DNA of 64,000 nt, from NCBI GenBank assembly GCA_016748015.1, contig JAAOMT010000303.1, positions 562,257 through 626,256 on the forward strand, given 5' to 3'. Shown here piece by piece: positions 52,731-64,000 of the stretch. The notes under the pieces are model-generated. The model had not been told where the DNA came from. It searched no databases and saw nothing but the letters and a program-made list of their open reading frames with translations. Every line of letters begins with the position of its first letter. Position 1 is the stretch's first letter. The DNA is from Geosiphon pyriformis (taxonomy: Eukaryota; Glomeromycota; Glomeromycetes; Archaeosporales; Geosiphonaceae). Position numbers and translations under genes: made by a program.

Positions 52731-55700
52731 ACATTCTTTTGCCATCTGGTTCTTACAAAAAACCAATAACAATTCTTTCTCTCTTAATTTTTATGACCAC
52801 AACTAAAACTAAGAGTAAAAAAGTTGCAAATGTTACTTTTCTTATAATAACTAATAAAGTTTCAACACAAAAAAATCTCTCAGTTATTGAAGCAGCTTGA
52901 CAAAATATTCTGGCTACATTTCCTTTAAAAAATATTAGTAAAAAGCTGTCTTTAGCAGCTTCTGATTTATTTTTTTTGCCTTTGGCTGGTAGTTCTTCTT
53001 CAGTTAAAGTTTCTTCCAAAAGACACACTCAGATTAGTTCCAGTGTTGTCTCTACTACTTCTAAGAGCCCAAGGATTTTTAATAACAGACCAGTTAACAA
53101 GCTAGTTTTTTCCACTTTCACTACTTCTGCTACTACTACTACTACTTCTACTGCTTCACAAATAGCTGCAAAAGCAAAAAATTCCAAAAAACAGCAGCAG
53201 GCAGTCACAACTGCTATGATCATACCAAATCTCTTTGTGGTTCTAGATAAAATCTTTGGTAAGATCTTCACAGCAGCATCCAGCCCTCTTTCTGATATGG
53301 TTGGCAACAGCAGTGGCACATCTCCCAAGATAGACCAAGATCAACCACTGGCTGTGTTGCCTGATGTGGTACTTTCTAGCAGATCAATGCCAATTCCAGT
53401 AACAAAACAGCCTATCATTTCAAATGATCTCAAAGATTGGGCTGAGCAGATAGAAATGGAATCAACTGCTTCTCCTCCAATTTCTGGTGCTGCTGATGGT
53501 AGTACTTGGGAGAATGTGAATGGTTATCAAAAGTTCTTTGGTTGGGTGGCCTCCAATTTTGTATCTGGTGCTACATTTAAGATTAAAATGGCCCTGTTTA
53601 GTTCTTTGTTTCAATTGCTGCCTGGTTGTATTGGGCTTAAGTCTGTTTCATAAAATGCTGTCAAGTTGTTCTGTGTGGAATTTGCATCTCAGGAAAGTCT
53701 AAATAGTGCCACCAAATCAGATACAGAACAAAAAAAAAACTCTTTTTTTTCTAATTTTCATGACCACAAATAGAGTTAAGAGTAAAAAAGTTGCAAATAT
53801 TATTTTTTCTATAGTAATTAATAAAGTTTTAACATGAGAGGGTTTCTTTGTTATTGAAGCAGCTAGACAAAACGTTCTGACAATATTTCCTTTAAAAAAT
53901 TCTAGTGAAAAGCTGCCTTTAGCAACTTCTGATTCATTTTTTTCACCTTTGGCTGGTAGTTCTTTTTTAGTCAAAGTTCCTTCCAAAAGACACACTCAGG
54001 TTAGTCCTAAAATTGTTTTTATTGCTTCTAAGAACCCAAAAATTTTTAATAACAGACCAGTCAATAAGTTGGTCTTTTCTGCTCTTACTACTACCACTAC
54101 TATTTCTACTACTACTGCTTTACAAATGGCCACAAAAGCAAAATATTCCAAAAAACAGCAGCAGGCAATTGCAACTGCTATGGTTACACCAAACCCTTTT
54201 GTGGTTCTAAATGAGATCTTTAGTAAGATTTCCATAGCAGCAGCCAGCCCTCTTTCTGATATGGATGGCAACAGCAGCAGCATATTTCCCAAGATGGGCC
54301 AAGATCAACCACTGACTGTATTGCCTAATGTAGTACTTTTCGGCAGATTATTGCCAATTCCAGTAGCAAAACAGTCTATCAATCCAGATAGTCTCAAAGA
54401 TTGGGCTGATCAGATGAAAATGGAATCAACTGTCTCTCTTTCAGTTTCTGGTGCTGTTGATGATAGTGCTTAGAAAAATATGAATGGTCATCAGAGGTTC
54501 TCTGGTTAAGTGGTCTCTAATTTGGTACTTAGTACTACATTTAAGATCAAGATGGCTCTGCTTAGTTCTTTGTTTTAGTTGCTGCCTGGTTGTATTGGGC
54601 TTAAGTTAGTTTTATAAGATGCTGTTAAGTTGTTCTGTGTAGAATTTACATCTCAGAAGAGTCTAAATGGTATCACCAAAGTGGCTATCAGTAATGAGAT
54701 TTTATTGACCACTCTTAAGATTGCATGATCTTCTGGAGTGGCCTCTGTTTTTTTCCCTTCCTTGTTAGTTGTGCTGCATGACATACCTTTGGGTATTTTT
54801 TTTAATAACATCAAAACTGCTTTTGGCATTTTTGGTGTTGTCTCTTCTGTTAAGTTAAAGCCTGCTGGCTTATGGGAATATGCTGTGGTCAATTTTGAAG
54901 ACATTTTTTCTGCTGCTGCTGCTCTCTCTAACTGGTTTGTATTGGTCAGAAAAAATAGTGTTAGAATTTTTCTCATTGTCAACCAAAAGGAGGTTATTTT
55001 CTCAAAAGATGCATTCAAAGCTAAGTTGGTCAATTTTCTATTTGGCTGTACTGTCTTTGAGATAAGTGATTTGGTCTCCCAAGTTGATGGCCATACATGT
55101 TTCATTTCTCACTCCCCTGAATTTTATTGATGTCAATGCTTTGCTGTGGTTACCTTCGATTCTTTGGAATCTCTGAATGTTGTGTCAAAAACTGGTACTT
55201 TGCATGGTTGTCGCATCTGGTAGAAAACTCCTGGATGTTGCTGCTGCTACAGGTGTCAAGACTTGAATTATTTGGCTGTGGACTGCAAGAAGTTACCTCC
55301 TCTCTCACCCAAACTTCCTTTCAACACTTTTGGTGGCCCCAAAAATTTCAAATTTTCATTTGTTAGATCTAAATTTTATGCCAAGGCTGCTGCTTTTGTG
55401 GTTCCTTCTGGTGCTGCTGTTGCTAATATGGACTTGGATCTTGGTGTTCCTTCCAAAACTGCGACACCCATGTTGTCTGCTGTCCCTTTTGCTCTCAATT
55501 CTGCTGTTGAATCTAGGTTGGCTTCTTTGGAATCCCACCTTAGTAAACTATCTGTGTTAATTAAATCCTTAGTTGAATCTATCAGTGCTCTGATTGTATT
55601 GGTTACTGAATTGCTGTCTACTCCATCTGCCATGAATGTGTTAGTTAAGAAATGTGTGGATGAATTGGCTAAGCAAAATAAAGGCTTGGTTGCTGTTATT

Positions 55701-57651
55701 ACTATGATGCAGAAAAGAATAACACACTTTGAAAAAATATGTGAACGGGTTTGCTTAGAAAATAGATTAGATGTTAATGACATGGTTGATAATATTGATA
55801 ATAATAATGATAATGATAAAGAATTTTCAGTTTATGATAACACCTTTGATATTATGATACATCTATGAGAAGATTAGCCTTTCAGGATCAAATCCAGTAC
55901 TGATCAGACTGCTAAGTGGATAAGTGGTATGGTTAAAAATAGTTATAAGCTTGTTAGCATTATGGGTAAGATGTATGAATTAGATATGTTTGATACATTA
56001 GGTATTAAAGATAGTACTAACATATAGTTAAGACTTTTTACTTATGATTAGCCGCATCTTGTGATTTTGTATTATTGGGTGAACTGGCTTTATAAAACTG
56101 CCACATTATTGTGGTTATAACTAATAAATGACCAGCATGGCTACACATTAACAAAAAAAAAATGGTGCCATCAAAGTAGCCATTGGTGATGAAATTTTTT
56201 TAACCACTCTTAAGATTGTATGGTCTTCTGGTGTAGCCTTTGTTTCTTTTTTTTTTTTGTTAGTTGCACTTCATGATGTACTTTTAGATATCTTCTCTTA
56301 TAACATTAAATTTGCTCTTGGCATTTTTGGTGTTGTCACTTCTGTTAAGTTAAAGCCTGCTGGCTTATAGCAATATGCTGTGGTTCATTTCAAAGACACT
56401 TCTTTTACTGCTGCTGCTCTTATTCACTGGTCTGTGCTGGTTAAAAAAAACAGTATTAGAATTCTCCCTGTTGTTAACCAAAATGATGTTATTTCTTTAA
56501 GAGACACTTTTAAGACTAAGTTGGTTAATTTTTCTTTTTGCTGTACTGCTTTTGAGATAAGTGATTTGGTCTTCCAAGTTGGTGGTCATACATGTTTCAT
56601 TCCTCGCTTTTCTGAATCTTATCAATGTCAATGTTTTGCTGTGGTTATTTTTAATTTCTTGAAATCCTTGAATGCTGCTGTGTCAAAAACTGGTATCTTA
56701 TATGATTGCTGCATCTGGTGGGAAACTTCTAAATATCACCACTGCTACAGGTGTTAAGACCTGACTTATTTGGCTGTGGACTACAAAAAATCATCTCCTC
56801 TCCCACCCAAACTATCTTCCAACATTTTTGGTGGCCCCAGAGATTTTAAATCTTTATTTGCTGAATCTAAATCTTATGCCAAAGCTGCTGCTCTTGTGGT
56901 CCCTTTTGTTGCTGCTGCTGTTGAAATAAACTTGAATCTTGGTAGTTCTCCCAAAACTACAACACCTATGTTGTCTATTGTTTCTTCTGCTCCCAATATT
57001 GCTGTTGCATCTAGGTTGGTTTCTCTGAAATCCCATCTTAGCAAGCTGTTTGTGTTGATAAAATTTTTGGTTGAACCTGTTAGTGCTCTGGTTGTATTAG
57101 TTACCAAATTGCTGTCTACTCCACCTGCCATAGATGTGTCAGTTAAAAAAAATATAACTGGGTTGGCTAAGCAAAATAAGGACTTGGCTGCTGTTGCTAC
57201 CATGATGCAAAAAAAATGACATATCTTGAGAAAAAATGTGAACGGGCCTGCTTGGAGGATATGTCAAAGAAGGATAAAAACATGGATGATTATAATGATG
57301 ATAATAAGGTCTTTTTAGTCTATAACAACACCTTTGATGTTATGATGTACCTATGGGAAGATCAGTTTTTCAGAATTAAATCCAGTCCTGATTATACTGC
57401 TAAGTAGATGAGTGGTATGATTAAGAATAGTCATGAGCTTGTTAGCATTATGGGTAAGATTTATGAATTAGATTTGTTTAATATATTAGGTAGCAAAGAT
57501 AGTACTAACATGTAGTTAGAGCTTTCTGCTTGTGATTAGCTGTATTTTATGATTTGTATTATTGGATAAGCTAATTATATGAAAGCGCCACATTACTGTG
57601 GACATAATTAATAAATGACTGATATGGTTACATATTAACAAAAAAAAAAAG
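52731..57651 (+). mobile_element. O1R-6, full-length retroposon interrupted by O1R-7
   Basis: Own sequence 52731-53716 and 56161-57651, about 2.48 kb. Plus strand, inserted in the GYP-e LTR. The A tail ends at 57650; a likely 9-bp duplication is TATGTGAAT (52722) and TATGTAAAT (57652). ORF1 pieces are 52790-53653 (N-terminus and middle domain), 56380-56757 (RRM-like folds), 56770-57219 and 57216-57407 (coiled coil, acidic tail). The knuckle near 56740-56780 is broken by a stop. AATAAA lies at about 57609. Confidence 0.86.
53717..56160 (+). mobile_element. O1R-7, full-length retroposon nested in O1R-6
   Basis: About 2.44 kb with A tail at 56153-56160. The duplications are AATAGTGCCACCAAA (53702) and AATGGTGCCATCAAA (56161). 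ORF1 pieces are 53759-54473 (N-terminus, middle), 54738-55130 (RRM-like: VLHDIPLGIFFNNIKT, LWEYAVVNFED), and 55263-55868 (post-knuckle, coiled coil, acidic tail). The knuckle CYRCQDLNYLAVDC has Tyr in place of the zinc His. The 3' UTR is the same as in O1R-1. Confidence 0.88.
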
Positions 57652-57947
57652 TATGTAAATGCTAACAAGTAATTTTTTATCTCAAGATGTTCAAATACTT
57701 GAAAATAGAAAGGAAGTAATTAATAGTGTGTTTTATTTTGTTACTTTGATTATGTTTTTCTACAGCTAAGAGACTCATTACTTATATAGCTATTAAAAAT
57801 AGTTAATAGTTAGGTTAATGATTAGGTTAATGGTCAGGTCATTGATTAGATCAATAATTATTATCTAAAAATAGGGTGGCTAATTATATGATATCAGTGG
57901 CTAATACATGTAATAACTAATAAAAAGTATGGGTTTTAATCATAATA
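57652..57947 (-). repeat. GYP-e 3' LTR, right part
   Basis: LTR sequence from CTAACAAGTAATTTTTTATC to AATCATAATA, with five 12-bp units at 57808-57872 and the TATATAAG box. Confidence 0.85.
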
Positions 57948-58640
57948 TTATCCTCTTTAAAAAGATTGAGCTCCAACAAAATCAAGCTATTCATAGAGTA
58001 ATCTATTTAAAGGGTTTTGTTTAACTCAAAGGTAACTAGTTTGTTAAATTTTTTGTGGATAGGGTATATAATACTTGAAACAAAATGAGTTTTGTATTCA
58101 AGAAACCAAATCTTTGTATTAGAGTTTTGGCTCTTTTAGCAATAATTAAAACTCTTAGGACATCTAATTGTATAATGCTCAAAATTTCTACTTGTATTTC
58201 TAAAATTGTTTTCTTTAGGAGTTTCATGTTCTCTATGATTTCACCAAGATGACTATAGACGAGTTTTTGTCTATGGGCAAGATTTTTTAGATTGTTTTTT
58301 CAATTGTGCTGAAAGATAGGAATATAACTGTTATTATACTTTCTAACAAATATTTATCTATTTTGCTACCAATTTTTTTTTTCTGGTAGTGGTTTTTTTT
58401 GGTCTAGTGACAGTATGTGTTCTACTGTTATCAGTTATGGTGGTCTGTTTTCTAATAGTCAAAGTAGTATTTGAATAGTTTTTGATCCAATATTCATAAA
58501 GAGTATAGAAAGTGTTTTAAATGTTTTGATCCAGAAAATAATTGTTTATGTTGATTGAAAATACTTTTATTTTGGAAATGGTGCATTTATTTATATCTAA
58601 TTTTTGCTGATCATTTGGGTTGCTATTATCACAATAGACA
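57917..58640 (-). pseudogene. GYP-e ORF3
   Basis: Recognisable along its length (for example LKKTILEIQVEILSI at 58036-58227) but broken by many stops and a deletion near 58258. Same family as GYP-b ORF3. Confidence 0.7.
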
Positions 58641-58955
58641 ACCAATTAGATTATTTATGATATTTTTTGAGTCATGTACCATGAACAGAACAATTATTGA
58701 AAATTGTTCTAGATTGATCTTAAAAAATATAAGAACCATTGTTCAAAACTATGTTGACTAAAAAGAGTTCTTTTTACCAACTAGAAAATTTATTACCATA
58801 AACATTGTTTCTATCTGAATGGTATTCCAATATTAAGTTACCAACACTTAAAGAAAGTGTTTTATAGATTTTTTTTTTCTTAAGTTTTTCTTAGAACTGT
58901 TTTATCTTTTCAAAAGCAATTATTTGTGTTTCTATCAAAAAGTCAAAAATAATAC
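58641..58955 (-). pseudogene. pol: GYP-e integrase C-terminal fragment
   Basis: The GPY/F-like end of integrase with stops, cut at 58955 (ATAC) by the next LTR. Confidence 0.72.
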
Positions 58956-59112
58956 TGTTATGGGTTGGAGTAACAAGCTAATAGATAACAAGGGAAAACA
59001 GAATTGTAGGGTCATAGAAATAATCAAAAGAATTTCAACTTCAAAGAGCGAATTGAATAAGTAAGGATTCAATGCGTGAGATCAGTCTCATAAAATATCT
59101 CAATTACTTTAC
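58956..59112 (-). repeat. GYP LTR stub, interrupted by GYP-f
   Basis: The first 157 bases of a GYP LTR (TGTTATGGGTTGGAG...) inserted in GYP-e integrase and cut by the LTR of GYP-f. The rest should lie beyond the right edge of the window. Confidence 0.8.
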
Positions 59113-59778
59113 TGTTATGAGTTGAAGTAACAAGCTAATGGATAGCAAGGGAGAACAAAATTGTAGGGTGATAGAAATAATCAAAGGGATTTCAACTTCA
59201 AGAAGCAAATTGAATAAGTAAGAATTCAATGTGTAAGATCAGTCTCATAAAATATCTTAGTCACTATACTTTTTAAAAGATAACTGGAAATCTGAAGGTA
59301 GAGAGATAGTCTGTACTGTCAACAAATAATTATGTCTGGTATAATTCTATGTCTCATGTTGGCATTCTTAAAATTTAATATCAAGTATCAGATGTATTCC
59401 TCAGTTATGTTTTTATTCAATAATCTTTAAATACTACAATTATACAAGTCAGAAAAAGGATAGATGAATGCCAACAAGTAATCTTTTATCCCAAGATGTT
59501 CAGATACTTGAAGGTAAGAAAAAAAAGATTAGCAATAAGAAAAAGATTGAGATAAAGTTGTTATTTTATTTATTTAATTTCTTTGATTTCTACATGTTTT
59601 TCTATAGCTAAGAAATTCATTACTTATATAGCTGTCAAAAGTGATCAATGATTAGGTCAATGACTAGGTCAATAATCAGATCAATGATTATTTTCTAAAA
59701 ATAGAGTGGCTAATTTAAATGACATCAGTGGCTAATACATGTGAGAATTAATAAGAAGTATAAGTTTCAACCATAACA
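59113..59778 (-). repeat. GYP-f 3' LTR
   Basis: TGTTATGAGTTGAAG to CAACCATAACA, 666 bp, four 12-bp units at 59646-59694. Confidence 0.9.
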
Positions 59779-60510
59779 TCATCTTCTCTAAAAAGATTAA
59801 GCTCCAGCAAAATCAAGCTATTTATGGTGTAATCTATTTGAAAAGTTTTATCTAACTTAAAGCTAACTAGTTTGTTGAAGTTTTTTGTGAATAGGGTATA
59901 TAATACTTGAGGTGAAATAAGTTTTGTATTTAAGAGACCAAATTTTTGTATTAGAGTTTTGGCTCTTTTAGTAATAGTTAAAACTCTTGGGACATCTAAC
60001 TGTATAATGCTCAAAATTTCTGCCTGTATTTCTGAAGTTGTTTTCTTCATGAGTTTCATATTCTCTATAATTTTACTAAGGCAACCATAGAGTTCTAATT
60101 GCTTTCCATATGACAAGTTTTTGTCTATAGATAAGATTTTTTAGAGTGTTTTTCCAATTGTGCTGAAAAGTGGAAGTATAGCTGCTGTTATACTTTCCAA
60201 CAGATATTTATTCATTTTACTACCAATTTTTTCTCTTCTGGTAATAGTTTTTTTTGGTTTAAAAACAGTATGTGTTCTACTGTTATCAGTTATGGTGGTT
60301 TGTTTTCCAATGGTCAGAGTAGCATTTGGATAGTTTTTGATCCAATACTCATGGAGAGTATAGAAGGTGTTTTGAATGTTTTAATCCAGAAAATAATTGT
60401 TCATGTTGATTGAAGATATCTCTGTTTTGGGAATAGTGCATTTATTTATATTTGATTTTTGCTGATTATTTGAGTCAATATTACCACAACAGACAACCAA
60501 TCAGGTCATT
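59748..60510 (-). pseudogene. GYP-f ORF3
   Basis: The C-terminal 122 codons are open (59748-60116, to VETYTSY inside the LTR). The N-terminal part to about 60490 has stops at 60139 and others. At 60175-60192 it keeps the uninterrupted target site used by O1R-1 in GYP-c. Confidence 0.75.
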
Positions 60511-61760
60511 TATAATATTTCTTGAGCTGTGTACCATAAATAAGATGATCATTAAAGATTATTCCAGATTGATTTTGAAGAATATAAAAACCATTGTTCA
60601 AAATTTTGTTGACTATAAAGGGTTTTTTCTACTGGCTAGAAAATTTATTACCATAAACATTGTCTCTGTCTGAACAGTATTCCAATACCAAGTTACCAAT
60701 ACTTAAAGAAAGTGTTTTATAAGTTTTCTTTTTCTTAAGTTTTTTTTGGAACTGTTATATCTTTTCAAAAGCAATTATTTATGTTTCTATTAAGAAGTCA
60801 AGAATAATACCAAGTCTTCTTTGCAAAATGTTTTTGTAATTTTTTATTGTAATTTCTTCAAAGGGTATTGTCTCAATGTCAATTTCTATTGGTAGTATTG
60901 CCATGCATCCATAAAGCAGATAAAAAAGTTCATAACTTGTTATGTCATGATTCACAGTTCTATAAGCAAACAAAGCTGAAGGCAGTACTTTGTTCCATAA
61001 GTTTGTTTCTTTATTGGTTTTGGCTAAGGTTTTACATAGTGTTTTATTGAAATGTTCAACTAGATTATTTGTTTAAGAGTGGTAAGAGGAGGAAAGTTTA
61101 TGATGTATTCCCATTTTTCTGCAAAGTTTTTCAACCAGTGTACTGAGAAAAGCTCTTCTTTTATCAGATAAAAGTTCTTTAGGGCAGCCATGATAACAGA
61201 TGATATCTTCATAAATAAAATTGGCTATTAAGATTGCTGTTTGGTCAGAAATGGCTCTTGCTTCTACCCATTTTGTAAAATAGTCAGTAGCTGTAATAAT
61301 ATATCTGTTGTTATCAGGAGTTATTGTTAAAAGTCCAACATCTATACCAATTCTGTTAAATAGTTAACCAACAGAGATTGAATGAATATCTTCTTTGCAA
61401 TTGGGTTTGTCTTTTCTTTGGCAAATATCACAAGTTTTGATGTATTTAACAATGTCTTTTCCTAAGATTGGCCAATAATAGCAAGCTAAAGTTTTCTGAA
61501 TTGTCTTTGTTTTTCCAAAGTGTCTAGCTAATAGGTCAGTATGCATGTTATATATTACAATTTCTTTTTCTTCAAATCTGATGACTCTTTGGGGGTGGTT
61601 ATGATCATTTCTGTTTTTTTTATACAACTGGTTCTGATGCATCAAATAAAAATTTGATTGTTTACACAAATGTTCTCTTTGCTGTCAAGTGTATTCTGAT
61701 GGGTATTGTTCTTTACCCAAAAATTCCATTAAGACAGAGTAGTTGTTCAAGTCTATTATC
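60511..61760 (-). pseudogene. pol: GYP-f integrase
   Basis: The zinc domain is at 61364-61669 (KQSNFYLMHQNQLYKKN, MHTDLLARHFG, CDICQRK). The core and C-terminal parts are in short frames (60779-60973: AYRTVNHDITSYELFY). The start ATG is changed to ATA. Many stops. Confidence 0.82.
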
Positions 61761-61799
61761 ATGTTTGTTTGTAAAGAAGTTACTAATAATTAAGTTGGT

Positions 61800-63110
61800 T
61801 TGGTTTGAGAAGTTGTATTGTCACTAGATAGTAAGTCTAGAAAGAGCATTTGTATTTTGATAATTTACTTCTTTGCAGTATTGAATATCATAGTTGAATT
61901 TATCCAAGTAGAGTATTCAGCAAATTATTCATTTGTGTTCGAGCTTCTTTTTATTGTGCAGCCAAACCAAGGCTTAATGATCTGTTACCACTATAAATTT
62001 TGCACCAAGAAGATATTAATTTCAGTAACTAATAGTCCAAACTACTGCTAAGTACTCCTGTTCAGTAATTGAATAGTTTTTTTCTGCTAGTATGAAGAAT
62101 CTACTGGCATATGCTATGACATGTTTTCTGCTATTTTTATCTTTCTGTAAAAAGACAGCACCAAGTTTATAGTCAGATGTATTAGTGTGGAGAATAAAAA
62201 GTTGATCCAGATCAGGTTGCTTGAGAATTGGTTTAATAACAAGTTTTTTCTTCAGAATCTCAAAAGCTTTTTGTTGATGAGTATCCCAGTAATAATTGAC
62301 ATTTTTCCTGAGTAGCTGATTAAGAGGAAAGGCTATTTTAAAGAAATTTTTAATAAATTTATGGTAATAAAAGGCCAAACTAAGAAAAAAGCATAGTTCA
62401 GGAACATTTATTAGTTGTCTAATGTTCTGAACTTTTTCAACTTTAGCTGGATCAGAAAAGATTCCATTTTTTGTAATAAAATGACCAAAAAACTGGGTGG
62501 ATTGATATTCAAAGAAAGATTTAATTGGGTTGATCTTAAAGCCAGCATTTCTAAACAGGTCAAAAACCTTCTGCAAATGTTCAAGATGTTCATCCCAGGT
62601 TTTTGAGTAGACCATTATGTTATTTAAGTAGACCAGAACAAAGTTTTTTTTTACTGATTCAAATACTTTGTCCATCAGGCATTGAAAGGTAAGAAGAGCA
62701 TTAGTAAGACCAAAAAGCATAACTATGAATTCATAGGTACCATACTTGGTAATGAAAGCAGTTTTTTTTCTGCTTTCTGGATCCATCTCTACTTGCCAGA
62801 ATCCAGCAGTTAAAGTCAATAATTGAGAAAAAAGCAGCACTATTGAATTTATTTAACATTGCATCAATTTTGGAGAGTGAGTACATGTCTCTTATAGTAA
62901 TGACATTTAGTTGGCAATAGTCAACACAGAAGTGTAGGATTCCATCTTTCTTGAATACTACTACAACTAAGAAAGCCTATTCACTCTTGGTTTCTTGTAT
63001 AAAATTAAAATCTTTCATCCAGTTTATCTCTTTCTTAATAAACTCATTATTACATGAATTAGATTAATAAGACTTTAAATAAATAAAACGAGTTTCTTTT
63101 GTGGTGATGG
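61800..63110 (-). pseudogene. pol: GYP-f reverse transcriptase-RNase H
   Basis: Open for 272 codons at 62022-62840, with FGLTNALLTFQ and connection sequence FFLSLAFYYHKFI. The RT active site reads VYLNNIMVYSK, so both Asp are Asn. RNase H has HTNTSDYKLG (Asp to Asn). A one-base insertion near 62815 breaks the palm. The N-terminal RT part is in several frames to about 63110. Confidence 0.85.
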
Positions 63111-63129
63111 TGTGTTGTATCACATGAGT

Positions 63130-64000
63130 TTATCCAGGGGTATCACCTTTTTTTGAAATAACTGGGCTATTCCTAGCCAACAGATTTTTAATGTCCACTT
63201 TTCTTTCTTCAGAAGAAGGTTCTTTTTGTTTTACAATTAGTAATTGGATTTCAGGTGGTTCACTCTTAAAGAACTTCTGTACTTCTTTTAGTTCTTCTTG
63301 AGTTATCAAGCTAATTGGTTCCCAATCTTTGTAATAGATTAGGCAGGATTTGCATTTATTATTTGGTGAATACAAAGATTTATTATACCAGCATCATGTA
63401 TAAAAGCTATGCCATTAATAACTGTATTTAGCTTTCTTGCCAGGTTTTCTGTCAAAGGTTCTTCTGAGGATATCATAGTAGGGCCAGCAGATCAGCTTGC
63501 TATTTACTATAATTTCTTCTTTGTCAGCTTTAACATTGTTCAATGACTTGTCATTGCTGATAAAAATAGTATAGGCAAATTCAGCAGTTTTTTTTTGTTC
63601 TTCTTGATTTTTTTTATCATCACTCTCATTATTATTTAATTTATCTGATTGTTTTTCTTTTTGGTTCTGTTTGGTTACTGGAAGAGTTGTTCAATAACAG
63701 CATTTAACCACAATGGGTTTTTCACCACATCTGATGGTTAGTTTACAAAGTTCATAGTCAAGTAATGCTTTGGCTTTCTTAAGCCATTTATTATCAACAA
63801 TGATAATATACTCTTTTGTTTCAAATACTTCCATATCTGTTTCAATACTGATATCATTAATGCGAACAGAAACAGCTTTGGCTATACTCAGACCTTTTTT
63901 TTTGTCACCATGTACATTGGTTATAGGCCAGATAGAAGATTCATCAATTTTTCTTCCAATGGCTTCCAAAAAGTGTTTGGCAATTACACTAACAGATAAT
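63130..64000 (-). pseudogene. pol: GYP-f Cys-rich linker and protease, partial
   Basis: 63130-63375 is the linker (YSPNNKCKSCLIYYKDWE). 63691-63969 is the C-terminal half of the protease (EAIGRKIDESS, EYIIIVDNKWLKKAKA). The active site lies beyond the window edge. Confidence 0.8.

Larger units (their letters stand above)
59113..64000 (-). mobile_element. GYP-f, Ty3/gypsy element truncated by the window end
   Basis: 3' LTR 59113-59778, then ORF3, integrase, RNase H-RT and protease in order, running off the right edge within the protease. Its gag and 5' LTR are not visible. Confidence 0.87.

Noticed and set aside
1-64000. Host protein-coding genes, tRNA or rRNA genes
   Set aside because: Every stretch over 300 bp was assigned to a retroelement or the gap, and I saw no other conserved coding or RNA signal.

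Overview
This is AT-rich eukaryotic DNA made almost entirely of nested retrotransposons. I found no host gene, tRNA, rRNA or CRISPR array. The fungal-style Ty3/gypsy polyproteins, the low GC and the general look of the families suggest a Glomeromycotina (arbuscular mycorrhizal) fungus, probably Rhizophagus or a relative. That assignment is inference from remembered family resemblance. Names used here are local labels: GYP-a to GYP-f are copies of one Ty3/gypsy family; DUT is a second LTR element whose pol carries a dUTPase; LINE-A and LINE-B are non-LTR elements; O1R-1 to O1R-7 are copies of an ORF1-only, poly(A)-tailed retroposon.

Layout. 1-19627 is LINE-A (minus strand, 3' end beyond the window). 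It is split by GYP-a (661-15760, target duplication ATAG), which is itself split by GYP-b (3443-10864), and by two solo LTRs (16049-16691 and 16747-17483). LINE-A sits in an LTR of GYP-c. GYP-c runs from 19628 to about 50558 on the minus strand. It is interrupted by O1R-1 (20239-22668), by GYP-d (23215-40793, duplication ATAT), by the stub O1R-2 carrying a solo DUT LTR (41342-42459), and by O1R-3 carrying O1R-4 (45736-50345). GYP-d contains the complete DUT element (29436-39359, duplication CCAG). From 50559 to 58955 come O1R-5, a LINE-B remnant with an RNase H domain, and the 3' end of GYP-e, whose LTR holds O1R-6 with O1R-7 nested in it. From 58956 to the window end there is an LTR stub and GYP-f, which continues past the window. 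Bases 7135-7946 are an assembly gap.

How the elements work. The GYP layout is LTR, primer site, gag (capsid plus CCHC knuckle), a U-UUA-AAC minus-one frameshift site, protease, a short Cys-rich motif, RT and RNase H, a conserved stop and spacer, integrase, then an extra ORF3 that overlaps integrase and runs through the polypurine tract into the 3' LTR. DUT uses gag, protease, Cys-rich region, dUTPase, RT-RNase H, integrase and its own ORF3. O1R encodes a protein resembling LINE-A ORF1 (RRM-like regions plus CCHC) but has no ORF2. Its 13-16 bp target duplications and A tails indicate mobilisation in trans by a LINE.

Nearly all copies are broken by stops and frameshifts, and LTR pairs differ mostly by transitions. 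The most notable observations are the ORF1-only retroposon family, the dUTPase-carrying LTR element, the gag-pol slippery site, ORF3, and the promoter-proximal minisatellites in both LTR families.
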